From positions 62,001 to 126,000 of the forward strand of contig JALOCJ010000003.1 in NCBI GenBank assembly GCA_023227825.1: 64,000 nt of DNA. Reading direction: 5' to 3'. Positions 35,571-43,989 of this stretch are shown piece by piece. A program made the position numbers and the translations under genes. Origin of the DNA: Candidatus Cloacimonas sp. Its GTDB lineage: Bacteria; Cloacimonadota; Cloacimonadia; Cloacimonadales; Cloacimonadaceae. Under the pieces are notes generated by a model. It made no database searches, had not been told where the DNA came from, and saw only the letters and a program-made list of their open reading frames with translations. How positions within the stretch are numbered: position 1 is the stretch's first letter; every line of letters starts with the position of its first letter.

Positions 35571-36671
35571 TTAAGCTAAAAGTGCTAAAATTAAGCCACC
35601 GGCAATAACAGAACCGATTTGACCACCTACATTTACACTTACTGCAGGCATTAATAAAAAATTGAAAGGGTCTTCCTTTAGCCCCATTTGATGAATAACT
35701 CTGGCACTCATTGGAAAGGCAGAAATTCCACAAGCACCAATCATCGGATTTATCTTGTCTTTTTTAAATACATTAAGTAGCTTGGCAAAAATGACGCCTC
35801 CAGCTGTGTCAAAAATAAAAGCAACAAGCCCTAAAGCCAATATTAACAAGGTTTGGGGAACCAGAAAAAGTTCACCTTGCATCTTGGAAGCAATAGTTAA
35901 GCCCAAAAGAATGGTTACTAAATTAGCAAGTTCATTTTGAGCGGTCTTGCTAAGCCCTTCTAAAACACCGGATTCCCGAATTAAATTGCCGAACATTAAA
36001 AAACCAATCAGCGCTAAAGCTGCAGGAACAAAAATTCCCGCAATAATGGTTACAGCAATAGGAAAGATGATTTTAACAATTTGAGGAACATCACCACTGT
36101 GATAATCCATCCGAATCAAGCGTTCCTTTTTGGTCGTAAGTAAACGAATTACAGGGGGTTGAATAATGGGCACTAAAGCCATATAGGAATAGGCAGCAAC
36201 CGAAATTGCCCCTAAAAGATTGGGAGCAAAACGATTGGCTACATAAATAGAAGTAGGTCCATCAGCAGCTCCAATAATGCCAATACTGGCTGCTTCCTTA
36301 ATTCCAAAACCTAAACCGGCAGCTAAAACAATAGTTACAAATATACCAAATTGAGCAGCTGCCCCGAAAAGCAACATAAAAGGATTTTTCAATAAGGGAG
36401 TAAAATCAATCATTGCTCCGATAGCAATAAAAATAAGCAGAGGAAACAATTCTGTATCAATACCGGCTTTAAATAGAACTCCTAAAGGTGAATGCTCTCC
36501 TACAGCAGCAGAAAGAGGTATATTGGCTAAAATAGTGCCAAAACCAATAGGCAGTAATAATGTCGGTTCATAATTATGTTTTATCGCCAGCCAAATCAAT
36601 ACCAGTCCTATTATAATCATTATAACCTGTTTCAGTTGAAAGCCAAGCAAGCCGGAAAAGAGTGTTTCCAT
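35571..36671 (-). CDS. Na+-translocating decarboxylase beta subunit
   Basis: Membrane subunit (366 residues, about nine helices) of oxaloacetate, methylmalonyl-CoA or glutaconyl-CoA decarboxylase. It couples decarboxylation of carboxybiotin to sodium export. Recognised by GAMIDFTPLLKNPFMLLFGAAAQ, SIGIIGAADGPTSIYVA and the C-terminal CGISAFPMSARV with PAVSVNVGGQIGSVIAGG. I start at the ATG at 36671, which is 8 bases from AGGAG; the TTG at 36677 is too close. The alpha (carboxyltransferase) and gamma subunits and the biotin carrier are not in the window, so the substrate cannot be assigned. Confidence 0.9.
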   Translation of the reverse strand: METLFSGLLGFQLKQVIMIIIGLVLIWLAIKHNYEPTLLLPIGFGTILANIPLSAAVGEHSPLGVLFKAGIDTELFPLLIFIAIGAMIDFTPLLKNPFMLLFGAAAQFGIFVTIVLAAGLGFGIKEAASIGIIGAADGPTSIYVANRFAPNLLGAISVAAYSYMALVPIIQPPVIRLLTTKKERLIRMDYHSGDVPQIVKIIFPIAVTIIAGIFVPAALALIGFLMFGNLIRESGVLEGLSKTAQNELANLVTILLGLTIASKMQGELFLVPQTLLILALGLVAFIFDTAGGVIFAKLLNVFKKDKINPMIGACGISAFPMSARVIHQMGLKEDPFNFLLMPAVSVNVGGQIGSVIAGGLILALLA

Positions 36672-36749
36672 CAGCAAAACTCCTATGTCTTATTCCATTT
36701 GCCATTATCCTGAAGAGGGTTTGTTTGTCAAGCATTAACGCTAAAAATA

Positions 36750-36900
36750 ATAAGCACGCAGATTTCGCAGATAACACAGATAAAAATTAAGCTCACTCAG
36801 ATAAAAAATTAGGTTCACGCAGATTCCGCAGATTGTTGTTTGATGATTAACTACAATATTAAAATTCTGCTAACTAAGTAGTCCAGTTATCTGGGTTCAA
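36750..36900. repeat. Dispersed CAGAT-type intergenic repeat, copy 3
   Basis: Words cacgcagatttcgcagataa and cacgcagattccgcagat on the left; ctgctaactaagtagtcc and agttatctgggttc on the right. It matches copies at 1665-1786 and 6501-6655. Confidence 0.65.
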
Positions 36901-36910
36901 TTTTTTCTAA

Positions 36911-37030
36911 CCTCTCGACCTCTCGACCTCTCGACCCCTCGACCTCTTGACCTCTCGACCTCATGACCTCTTGACCTCTCGACCCCTTGACCTCACGACC
37001 TCTTGACCTCTTGACCCCTTGACCTCTCGA
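36911..37030 (+). repeat. 8-bp minisatellite, left array (15 units)
   Basis: Fifteen consecutive 8-bp units of CCTCTCGA or one-to-two-base variants (cctcttga, ccccttga, cctcatga). It is the reverse complement of the array at 39604-39667, so the two arrays flank the intervening operon as inverted repeats. Confidence 0.9.
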
Positions 37031-37076
37031 CTCAAATTTTGGTTGACACAATATCAAACATCTTTTTTATGAGCTT

Positions 37077-37637
37077 ATGAGAAATATCGTTTTAGTTCTG
37101 CTGATTACACTTTTACTAAGCGGATGTGATCTATTCCAGGTGCGGGAATCAGAACCACCTGCAGCACAGATACCGTGGATAGATTTTACTACGGGGGTTG
37201 ACTCTGTGTTGTTAAATCTGGAATACAGTTATACCTATCCCCAAAATGCAGTTCATTATGTGGGGCTTTTCAGTTCCGATTATATTTTTCATTTTGCCCC
37301 GCAGGATGTGAGTGATTTTTCTATAGAGCCAACCTGGACAAGGGTTCAGGAGCAGGATATGATTCAGGTTTTACATAACCGTTATGAAAATATGCAGGTA
37401 ACTTTGGAGGAAGTGGAGGAGCAGGATCAAATAGAATCTACGCAAGCAAAAATATATCGTCAATATACTATTACAGGCATTTCCCGCAATCAGGGCAAGG
37501 AAGTTATAACTTTGGCAGAGGGAAATATGGAACTGCATTTAAAAGAAGAATATGGCAATTGGTATATAACAAAATGGTATGATTACCGTAGTGGTAATGT
37601 TTCTACCTGGGGAAAGTTGAAATATGAGAACCATTAA
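37077..37637 (+). CDS. Lipoprotein, unknown function (paralogue A)
   Basis: 186 residues with a lipoprotein signal (MRNIVLVLLITLLLSGC, lipid cysteine C17). The mature part resembles the next gene product: a helix ending in a SYTYPQNAVHYVGLFSSDYIF-like stretch near the start and a final WYITKWYDYRSG strand. The pattern suggests a small NTF2/SnoaL-like cone fold, inferred from alternation only. It overlaps the next gene by 14 bases and begins the lipoprotein-lipoprotein-ruvX-mltG unit. Confidence 0.75.
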   Translation: MRNIVLVLLITLLLSGCDLFQVRESEPPAAQIPWIDFTTGVDSVLLNLEYSYTYPQNAVHYVGLFSSDYIFHFAPQDVSDFSIEPTWTRVQEQDMIQVLHNRYENMQVTLEEVEEQDQIESTQAKIYRQYTITGISRNQGKEVITLAEGNMELHLKEEYGNWYITKWYDYRSGNVSTWGKLKYENH

Positions 37638-38199
37638 TATTATACTTCTATTTCTGGTTCTTTTGCTTAGCAGCTGCAGAAACCCCTTTTGTCCAGAGAT
37701 CTATGATGTATCTAAAGATGAAATTCAAAATCGCACTCCTGAAGAACTATTGCAAAACCTGGAACGAGCATATACAGAAAGGAACATTAATATCTATAAA
37801 TCCCTTTTGCATCCTGATTTTCGTTTTGAGCTGTTAGCCAGTGAAGTAAGTTTAATTGGAATTGATATGAATAATGATGGAATGCGTGATTCCTGGTGGG
37901 GTTATGCTCAAGAAGTTGAATATACGGATAGAATGTTTAATAAGGGCTCCAGTGATGGCACTTATCCTCCTCCGGATGATATTAAATTGCGTTTACAAAT
38001 TCCTCCTTCAGAGAGATGGCAAAATGATCCTGAAGTAGGTCATGAGGACTGGATAATTATTCCCTGCAATTTTAATTTAATTCTTACCTATCAGGAAAGC
38101 AATTCTTCTATTACTGCCAATGGCATAGCCAGATTTTACTTAAGACCTGAAGGAAAGGACTGGAAAATCGCCATCTGGAGAGATGAATCCAATATATGA
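37624..38199 (+). CDS. Lipoprotein, unknown function (paralogue B)
   Basis: 191 residues, lipobox LSSC with C18. Compared with the preceding protein, LLQNLERAYTERNINIYKSLLHPDFRF parallels LLNLEYSYTYPQNAVHYVGLFSSDYIF, and both end in a W-x-I-x-x-W-x-D strand. The two are therefore tandem paralogues. Its stop overlaps the ruvX start (ATGA). No enzymatic motif is visible. Confidence 0.75.
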   Translation: MRTINIILLFLVLLLSSCRNPFCPEIYDVSKDEIQNRTPEELLQNLERAYTERNINIYKSLLHPDFRFELLASEVSLIGIDMNNDGMRDSWWGYAQEVEYTDRMFNKGSSDGTYPPPDDIKLRLQIPPSERWQNDPEVGHEDWIIIPCNFNLILTYQESNSSITANGIARFYLRPEGKDWKIAIWRDESNI

Positions 38200-38612
38200 G
38201 TTCTAAGGGACGCATTCTTGCCTTAGACTATGGAGAAAAGCGTATTGGTCTTGCCTTAAGTGATCCGGAACGCATTTTTTCCAAACCCCTGTGTGTTCTT
38301 GCCAATAAGGGTTTTGAACAATTAGTGCCGGAATTGAAAGAAATAATTACTCTATATCAGGTTACTTTGTTAATAATTGGAATTCCTTATGCCATAGATG
38401 GTTCTATCACTCCCAAAACGGAAGAATGTCAGCAGATTTTGCATCGTTTAAAAGAAGTTTTATCTATTCCTGTTGAGGGTTTTGATGAACGCTATTCAAC
38501 CTGGGAAGCGAATGAGGAACTAAAAAAAATGGGTTATAGCTGGCAAAAGGCAAAAGATATTAAAGATGCTATGGCCGCTGCAATGATCCTAAAAGAGTTT
38601 CTGAATCAATGA
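38196..38612 (+). CDS. ruvX: Putative pre-16S rRNA nuclease / Holliday junction resolvase, YqgF/RuvX family
   Basis: RNase H-like nuclease of 138 residues. Family motifs: ILALDYGEKRIGLALSDP (8-25) with the first catalytic Asp, IIGIPYAIDGS near 65-75, and DERYSTWEA (DERxST motif) near 107-115 with the second acidic site. KDIKDAMAAAMIL near the end carries the last acidic residue. The biological role is most likely 16S rRNA 5' maturation. It overlaps both neighbours by 4 bases. Confidence 0.92.
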   Translation: MSSKGRILALDYGEKRIGLALSDPERIFSKPLCVLANKGFEQLVPELKEIITLYQVTLLIIGIPYAIDGSITPKTEECQQILHRLKEVLSIPVEGFDERYSTWEANEELKKMGYSWQKAKDIKDAMAAAMILKEFLNQ

Positions 38613-39592
38613 AAAAAGCAAAACCATTGATCATCGGTTTGGCAATCTTATTGTGTCTGTTAATTTTGGTGATAGTTTATCAGGTTTTTGTTCCTTTGCA
38701 TAGTGAAGAACGCATTGTGCGTATTAAAAAGGGAGATAATGCCAGAATAATTGCTGCTAAACTTTCCGAAGCAGGAATTATTCGCAGTGAAACAATGTTT
38801 ATTATTCTTACCAAAATAAGAAAAGCAGATAGAAACCTGAAACCGGGAAGTTATATTTTTGGAGGTAATACCTATCTTTGGCAAACAGTTAGCCGTTTGC
38901 ATAAAGGTCAAAATGAAACTATAACAATCACTTTTCCGGAAGGTCTTTCGCTTTATAAAACCCTAAAGAAAATTGATGCAAGTGGTTTAGCGACTTATGA
39001 CGAGCTTTATAGTTCAGCTACAAATCCTTTTCTGATAAAAAAACTAACCGGTTTTGAGGTCTCTTCTTTAGAGGGTTTTCTTTATCCGGAGACCTATCGT
39101 TTTCCTATTGAAATATCACCAGATTCAATTCTGGCAATTCCTGCAGGAGAATTTTTCCGCCGTTTACAGAAAGAAGGAATTGACCCTTTTGCTATTCCCG
39201 ATTTTTATGCTAAATTGATTCTTGCTTCCATTGTAGAAAAAGAAGCAGGGAATGAAAATGAAAAAGAAATCATTGCCGGGCTGTTTTTAAACCGTTTGAG
39301 ACATCAAATGGCACTTCAATCCTGTCCAACAATTGACTATATTTTAGAACCCCAAGGCATTAAACATAGTGTCCTAACTTATGCAGACACACAAATTAAT
39401 TCTCCTTACAATACATATCTTTTTCCAGGTTTGCCGCCAACCCCGATTTGCAATCCTTCTATTACAACCATTAAAGCAGTTTTGAATGCCAAACCGAATT
39501 CCTATTTATATTTCTTTTCTGATCGCCAGGGGAAAAATGTGTTTTCCAAAACTTATGAAGAACATTTAGCAAAGCAGAGAAAGATGCTGTAG
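38609..39592 (+). CDS. mltG: Endolytic murein transglycosylase MltG (YceG-like)
   Basis: Membrane-anchored lytic transglycosylase that cuts nascent glycan strands. One N-terminal helix (7-28), a LysM-like segment (about 40-105), then the YceG domain with SIVEKEAGNENEKEIIAGLFLNRL (catalytic Glu) and the C-terminal LPPTPICNPSITTIKAVLNA motif. At 327 residues it has standard length. The gene stops 11 bp before the right minisatellite array begins. Confidence 0.93.
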   Translation: MKKAKPLIIGLAILLCLLILVIVYQVFVPLHSEERIVRIKKGDNARIIAAKLSEAGIIRSETMFIILTKIRKADRNLKPGSYIFGGNTYLWQTVSRLHKGQNETITITFPEGLSLYKTLKKIDASGLATYDELYSSATNPFLIKKLTGFEVSSLEGFLYPETYRFPIEISPDSILAIPAGEFFRRLQKEGIDPFAIPDFYAKLILASIVEKEAGNENEKEIIAGLFLNRLRHQMALQSCPTIDYILEPQGIKHSVLTYADTQINSPYNTYLFPGLPPTPICNPSITTIKAVLNAKPNSYLYFFSDRQGKNVFSKTYEEHLAKQRKML

Positions 39593-39603
39593 AGGTCTAG
39601 AAG

Positions 39604-39667
39604 TCGAGAGGTCGAGAGGTCGAGAGGTCGAGAGGTCGAGAGGTCGAGAGGTCGAGAGGTCAAGGGG
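39604..39667 (-). repeat. 8-bp minisatellite, right array (8 units)
   Basis: Seven exact TCGAGAGG units plus one variant (tcaagggg), 39604-39667. It is the reverse complement of the unit at 36911-37030. The right array is more homogeneous than the left one, suggesting recent expansion. Confidence 0.9.
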
Positions 39668-39754
39668 TTTGTAAAAATCAGATGATTGTTTAACTTGTTT
39701 TATATATTACAGTTGGATGGTTAAAACCGGAAAATAAACAAGAACAAACAAAAC

Positions 39755-39783
39755 TTGACAATATACAGGTTTATGGATATATT
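39755..39783 (+). promoter_or_regulatory. Sigma-70-type promoter of the methyltransferase gene
   Basis: TTGACA (39755-39760), exactly 17 bases, TATATT (39778-39783), 23 bp upstream of the start codon. Confidence 0.6.
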
Positions 39784-39806
39784 ATATATAAGGGAGATAT
39801 GATTTA

Positions 39807-40598
39807 ATGCTTGGACCTTATGAATTAAATGATATATATCAAAGCGATTGTATAGAAGGACTGAAAAAACTTCCAGAGAGTTGTATTGACCTCTGTGTTT
39901 CATCACCTCCTTATGATGGAATAAGAGATTATCATGGTTTTTCCTTAGACCTTCATAATGTTGGTATAGAACTTTACCGAGTGATGAAAGAGGGTGGAAT
40001 TGCAGTTATGGTTATGCAAGACCAAACCAAAAATTTTGCCAAGAGTTTAACTACTTTCAGGACTGCAATTGATTGGTGTGATAATGCCGGATTTCGTTTA
40101 TTTGAAACATTAATTTATAGAAAATACGGAGCAGAAGGTGGCTGGTGGAAAACAAGATTTAGAGTAGATCATGAATTTATGCTGGTTTTTCTGAAAGGTC
40201 AACGACCCCAATATTTTAATAAAGAGCCCTTAAAAATTCCTTCCAAGCATGGAGGGAAGACACTTACAGGGGGCGGAACCCGTTTAACAAATGGTATTAG
40301 AATACCAACCAGACCTATTCTGATAAATGAAATGAAGTGTAGAGGAACGGTTTGGGAATATCTTACAGCGGGTGATGGCTCTCGTCTTAAACATAAACAT
40401 CCTGCTACTTTTCCTGATAAATTACCTTATGATTTTATCCAATGTTTTTGTCCTCTTGAAGGCATTGTTTTAGATATTTTTATGGGTTCAGGAACTACAG
40501 CTCTTGCCGCTATTGAACTAAACCGTAATTTTCTGGGTTTTGAAATATCCGAAGAGTATGTTAACTTAGCTAAACAACGGATTGATGTGGTGTCCTAA
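39807..40598 (+). CDS. DNA methyltransferase, N4-cytosine/N6-adenine (beta class)
   Basis: 263-residue amino-methyltransferase. The catalytic motif IV SPPY is at 33-36 (VSSPPYDGIRDYHG). The SAM-binding motif I comes later as DIFMGSGTTALAAIELNRN (about 222-240), then GFEISEEYVNLAKQRI. Motif IV before motif I defines the beta class. SPPY is commoner in N4-cytosine enzymes, DPPY in N6-adenine ones, so m4C is the better guess. No restriction endonuclease gene is recognisable next to it, so it is an orphan or the survivor of a restriction-modification system; a short frame follows at 40606. Confidence 0.88.
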   Translation: MLGPYELNDIYQSDCIEGLKKLPESCIDLCVSSPPYDGIRDYHGFSLDLHNVGIELYRVMKEGGIAVMVMQDQTKNFAKSLTTFRTAIDWCDNAGFRLFETLIYRKYGAEGGWWKTRFRVDHEFMLVFLKGQRPQYFNKEPLKIPSKHGGKTLTGGGTRLTNGIRIPTRPILINEMKCRGTVWEYLTAGDGSRLKHKHPATFPDKLPYDFIQCFCPLEGIVLDIFMGSGTTALAAIELNRNFLGFEISEEYVNLAKQRIDVVS

Positions 40599-40733
40599 AT
40601 AAGTTGATACTAATACTTTAGAGGCTATTGAGCAAGCAATACCAGCTTTGCCTAATAGTCCAGTAGTTAAGAAGTTGAATATTCTATCTATTTTTTCCTG
40701 GCTAAGAGCCGAAGAATTAGCCAAGGTCATAGG

Positions 40734-40911
40734 TTGGCAAACTTTTTCTTTGCCAAAAAGGACGAAGTACTTTAATGGGTTGGCAAATTCCGATTTGCCA
40801 AATAGTTCGTAGAACTCTGCTTTATATTATTACAGTTGGGAAAATATGAGTTCGGCAACCCACTTAAAAAAAAGTATGCCTGACGGCATTTGCCGAATTG
40901 GAATTCGGCAA
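40734..40911. repeat. Cluster of four perfect hairpins
   Basis: TTGGCAAA-7 nt-TTTGCCAA (40734-40756), TTGGCAAAT-tccg-ATTTGCCAA (40780-40801), ATGCC-tgac-GGCAT (40876-40889) and TTGCCGAATT-gg-AATTCGGCAA (40890-40911). Stems differ between hairpins but loops stay short, as in the other repeat clusters of the window. Confidence 0.75.
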
Positions 40912-41021
40912 CCCATTATCTTTCGCAATGGTTTCTACGGAATTTATGTATACTGAAAAATGAAACTGCAAGGGTGTTTACAGCTTTCCACAAAAAAAAT
41001 GGAAAAAAAACAATTTTGTGC

Positions 41022-41049
41022 TTGACAAGATATTCTTATTATGTATAGT
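41022..41049 (+). promoter_or_regulatory. Sigma-70-type promoter with long leader
   Basis: TTGACA (41022-41027), 16 bases, TATAGT (41044-41049). Transcription would start near 41056, about 308 bases before the coding start of the beta-helix protein. Confidence 0.5.
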
Positions 41050-41363
41050 AGTGTTAGTAGCTGAAGAGGCTATATGTTAAAGAGTGTAATATGCGATGAA
41101 AGAAATTTTTAACTGTTCAAAAACAAGCCCCGGCAGTTTATTTGATATGCGCCGTTGTAACAAGGTAGCATTTGATGAAAAAAAAACCTGACTTGGATTA
41201 AATAGATGAAAATAATGCAATCGGTTGTTTGGCCTTACATAGATTGTGAGTAACGAGGGATATCAAATGCCCTCAACGAACTTGAGAAACAATAAGTTGG
41301 AATTTACACCAACATTTGGGACTCAATATTGCCTTGATGATCTATAATGTATGGGAAGAAACT

Positions 41364-43754
41364 ATGAAACGAGTAATCGCTCTTACCATAATACTGATGC
41401 CGCTACTGGTTACTGCAGTTACAAGAAATGTAGCTCTGGATGGGACTCAGCAATACACAGTAATCCAAAATGCGATCAATGATGCAGTCAGCGGCGATGT
41501 TGTTTTAGTTCATCCGGGTCGATACATGGAAAACCTCAACCTATCAAACAAAAGTGGCATTATCTTAGCTTCGCTGGAATATACAACCAGTGATACAACA
41601 TACATATCCTCTACCATAATAGACGGAAGCAGTTACAATAATTCAACTATCTTATGTTACGAGAATACGGTAAATTGCACTATCAGAGGATTTTCTGTAA
41701 CAGGTGGAAGCGGCTATGCTTACTATGGAGAATCTAGCCCCTGGCAAATATTTGGAGGGGGTTTATTTATTAATATGTCTAATTCACTGAATCTGATTAA
41801 TCTTAAAATTCACGACAATTTCGCATCAGGTGGGGGTGGAATAGCCGTTTACGCTCCGAATACTATCCAAATGACCAATGTCCAAATATTTAACAATGTT
41901 GCCCGTTATATTGGTGGAGGGCTACTAATTGGTAGTGATCCAACCCTTGGTGCTCCAAACATAGTTTTTGATCAAATCAATCGCTGTAGCATATACAACA
42001 ATTTTGCTCAATGGGGAATGGATGTACATTGGAGATTTATAAATGGTGGATCAGTCGCAGTATATTTGAAGAAATTCACAGTGCCTCAATGGGAAATGTA
42101 TTACGCAGATTATTATGACTCAGACTATCCTCCCAGCCCTTATATCGTTTTTGATATCCAAGAGTCGTATCTGCAACCGGTAGACGCTGACTTGTATGTC
42201 AGCCCAACTGGTAATGACAACAACAACGGATTGACTCCGGTGACGGCGCTAAAAACACCTTCTAGAGCCATGCAAAGAATTGCTTCCAATCCCGATAATC
42301 CTAAAACCGTGCATCTTATGGCGGGAGAACATCACAATATATTTGCCGATGAGTATCTCCCGATTGCCATCAAGGACTATACGATTCTACAGGGGGTTTC
42401 TCAAAACCAAACCCGATTGTATGCTGAAAATCTGATCCAAGGCACGGGTGCTGTCACAATGGGTATTGAACGGAATTGTATGACGCTCAGGAATTTATCT
42501 ATTACTACATCTAATGGTTCAGCAATGTTTTCCTGGGGAATTCATAACTGTCTGGTGGAGGATGTCACGATTGAGAATTCTACTGTAAACAGATGGCTAT
42601 TCTCATGCGGATATATTACAAGTACCTACACTCTCAGAAACATAACAATGCGGAATAATACTGCTAATTACTTTGATTTCGGTCTGCATTTAACGGGCTC
42701 AGTTATTACACTGGATAATATTCTGATGCACGACAATCAAGTACCCAGTTTGCCAACAGAATGGTATCAACGGGCCTGCGGGGGATTTGATATCTATGTA
42801 AAAGATTCGCTGACTATCAAAAATAGCAAGTTCGTTAATAACACCCTTTACTCAGAAGATGGGTTTTCCAATTTCAGGGTCAGTACACTTTCAACCACAT
42901 GGTATTCTACTGTAATATTTGATAATTGCCTTTTTGCGTCTAATTTTGCATTTGGTGGAGTCAGGGATCTGTGCTTTGTGAATATCAATGTTTTGAATCT
43001 TATCAATTGTACATTCGCCAACAATACTACAGAATTTATCGACAATCTATCAGTATGGGCAAATTCTACTCATATTGTCAATTGCCTGTTTGCGTATAAT
43101 AACGCATTTTACGAGATTAGATCTAATAATGATACATTAATTGAAAACTGCTTATTTAGTAGAAGCAATAACATTTGGAGTACATATAATGGGGAACCAC
43201 TGAATTGGGGTCAATTTAACTTAGTTGGAACAAACCCTCTCTTTTCGGGTGTCGACCCAACTCAACCCTCATATTATTTTCTCTTTGCTGATCAAGAGCA
43301 TGGGTATTCACCTGCTATTGACGCTGGAACAATTGACCCATTTATATTACCTGCTGGTTATCAAATACCGAGTTATGATGCATTTGGATTTAATAGAATC
43401 TATGGGAATAGCATAGATATTGGTTGTTTTGAGTCACCGGGATATACAGGCAACGATGATCACACAATTATTCCATCAAGTGATTTGATGCTCAATAACT
43501 ACCCTAACCCGTTTAATTTGTCAACAACGATCAATTACAGCCTATCTAAGGATGGGTTAGTAAAATTAAGTATATATAATATCAGGGGCCAATTAGTTAC
43601 AAAGTTGGTAACCAACCCTCAAACAAAAGGAACATACAAAGTCACTTGGAATGGAACAGATCAAACCGGTAAGCGTGTATCTCCCGGACTGTACTTTTAC
43701 CGCATAGAAACAAATGGCAAGACATTGACCAATAAAATGATACTGTTAAAGTAG
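41364..43754 (+). CDS. Secreted right-handed beta-helix protein with T9SS sorting domain
   Basis: 796 residues from the ATG at 41364, which gives a signal peptide (MKRVIALTIILMPLLVTAV) and has GGGAAG upstream; the frame is open further back but without a signal start. The body has repeated parallel-beta-helix turns (IHDNFASGGGGIAVY, QIFNNVARYIGGGLLI, ITMRNNTANYFDFG, CTFANNTTEF), in two blocks split near 270-300 by DADLYVSPTGNDNNNGLTP, the typical start of a pectate-lyase-like domain. The C-terminus has NYPNPFNLSTTINYSLS, IRGQLVTKL, GLYFYRIE and MILLK. Polysaccharide binding or cleavage is possible; no catalytic residues can be assigned. Confidence 0.85.
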   Translation: MKRVIALTIILMPLLVTAVTRNVALDGTQQYTVIQNAINDAVSGDVVLVHPGRYMENLNLSNKSGIILASLEYTTSDTTYISSTIIDGSSYNNSTILCYENTVNCTIRGFSVTGGSGYAYYGESSPWQIFGGGLFINMSNSLNLINLKIHDNFASGGGGIAVYAPNTIQMTNVQIFNNVARYIGGGLLIGSDPTLGAPNIVFDQINRCSIYNNFAQWGMDVHWRFINGGSVAVYLKKFTVPQWEMYYADYYDSDYPPSPYIVFDIQESYLQPVDADLYVSPTGNDNNNGLTPVTALKTPSRAMQRIASNPDNPKTVHLMAGEHHNIFADEYLPIAIKDYTILQGVSQNQTRLYAENLIQGTGAVTMGIERNCMTLRNLSITTSNGSAMFSWGIHNCLVEDVTIENSTVNRWLFSCGYITSTYTLRNITMRNNTANYFDFGLHLTGSVITLDNILMHDNQVPSLPTEWYQRACGGFDIYVKDSLTIKNSKFVNNTLYSEDGFSNFRVSTLSTTWYSTVIFDNCLFASNFAFGGVRDLCFVNINVLNLINCTFANNTTEFIDNLSVWANSTHIVNCLFAYNNAFYEIRSNNDTLIENCLFSRSNNIWSTYNGEPLNWGQFNLVGTNPLFSGVDPTQPSYYFLFADQEHGYSPAIDAGTIDPFILPAGYQIPSYDAFGFNRIYGNSIDIGCFESPGYTGNDDHTIIPSSDLMLNNYPNPFNLSTTINYSLSKDGLVKLSIYNIRGQLVTKLVTNPQTKGTYKVTWNGTDQTGKRVSPGLYFYRIETNGKTLTNKMILLK

Positions 43755-43989
43755 AAGAACAAATAAAATAACGCGCTCGAAAGAAAATTCCTGGCTCAAT
43801 TTCACTATTCAAAGGCCTTATTCGTCCTCCATTTTTAATGAAACAGTGGAAAGGAAGTATGCGCTCCGGAGACAACTACCGGGTTCATTTCTGAGTAGTA
43901 TTTGGCTTTCTTGTAGCTTATACCATTTCGCTTGCATAATTACATAAAACGATTATACTGTTTTCAGAGTTTACAAGCTGGAAGTAAAT
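43755..43989. other. Gap before the IS630 remnant
   Basis: 235 bp without a gene. It should contain the left end of the IS630-type insertion, but I cannot define a terminal inverted repeat because the right end is lost. Confidence 0.4.

Larger units (their letters stand above)
36672..37076. other. Intergenic region holding two repeat types
   Basis: A 405-bp divergent gap. Copy 3 of the CAGAT element is at about 36750-36900 and the 8-bp minisatellite at 36911-37030. TTGACA at 37043-37048 with TTATGA or TATGAG about 18-19 bases on could be a weak promoter for the lipoprotein operon, which would leave almost no leader. Confidence 0.6.
39593..39806. other. Short gap with minisatellite and promoter
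   Basis: Holds the right minisatellite array (39604-39667) and a strong promoter-like pair (39755-39783) that reads into the methyltransferase gene. AGGGAG at 39791-39796 is the ribosome binding site. Confidence 0.6.
40599..41363. other. Non-coding region with hairpins, frame remnant and long leader
   Basis: 765 bp. It contains a 68-codon frame after a stop (40606-40812: DTNTLEAIEQAIPALPNSPV..., then SIFSWLRAEELAKVIG). That frame has no start and may be a gene remnant. Hairpins lie at 40734-40756, 40780-40801, 40876-40889 and 40890-40911. A promoter is at 41022-41049, followed by about 300 bases of untranslated leader before the beta-helix protein gene. Confidence 0.55.

Noticed and set aside
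36911..37030. CRISPR array
   Set aside because: Units are 8 bp, directly adjacent and without spacers; it is a minisatellite.
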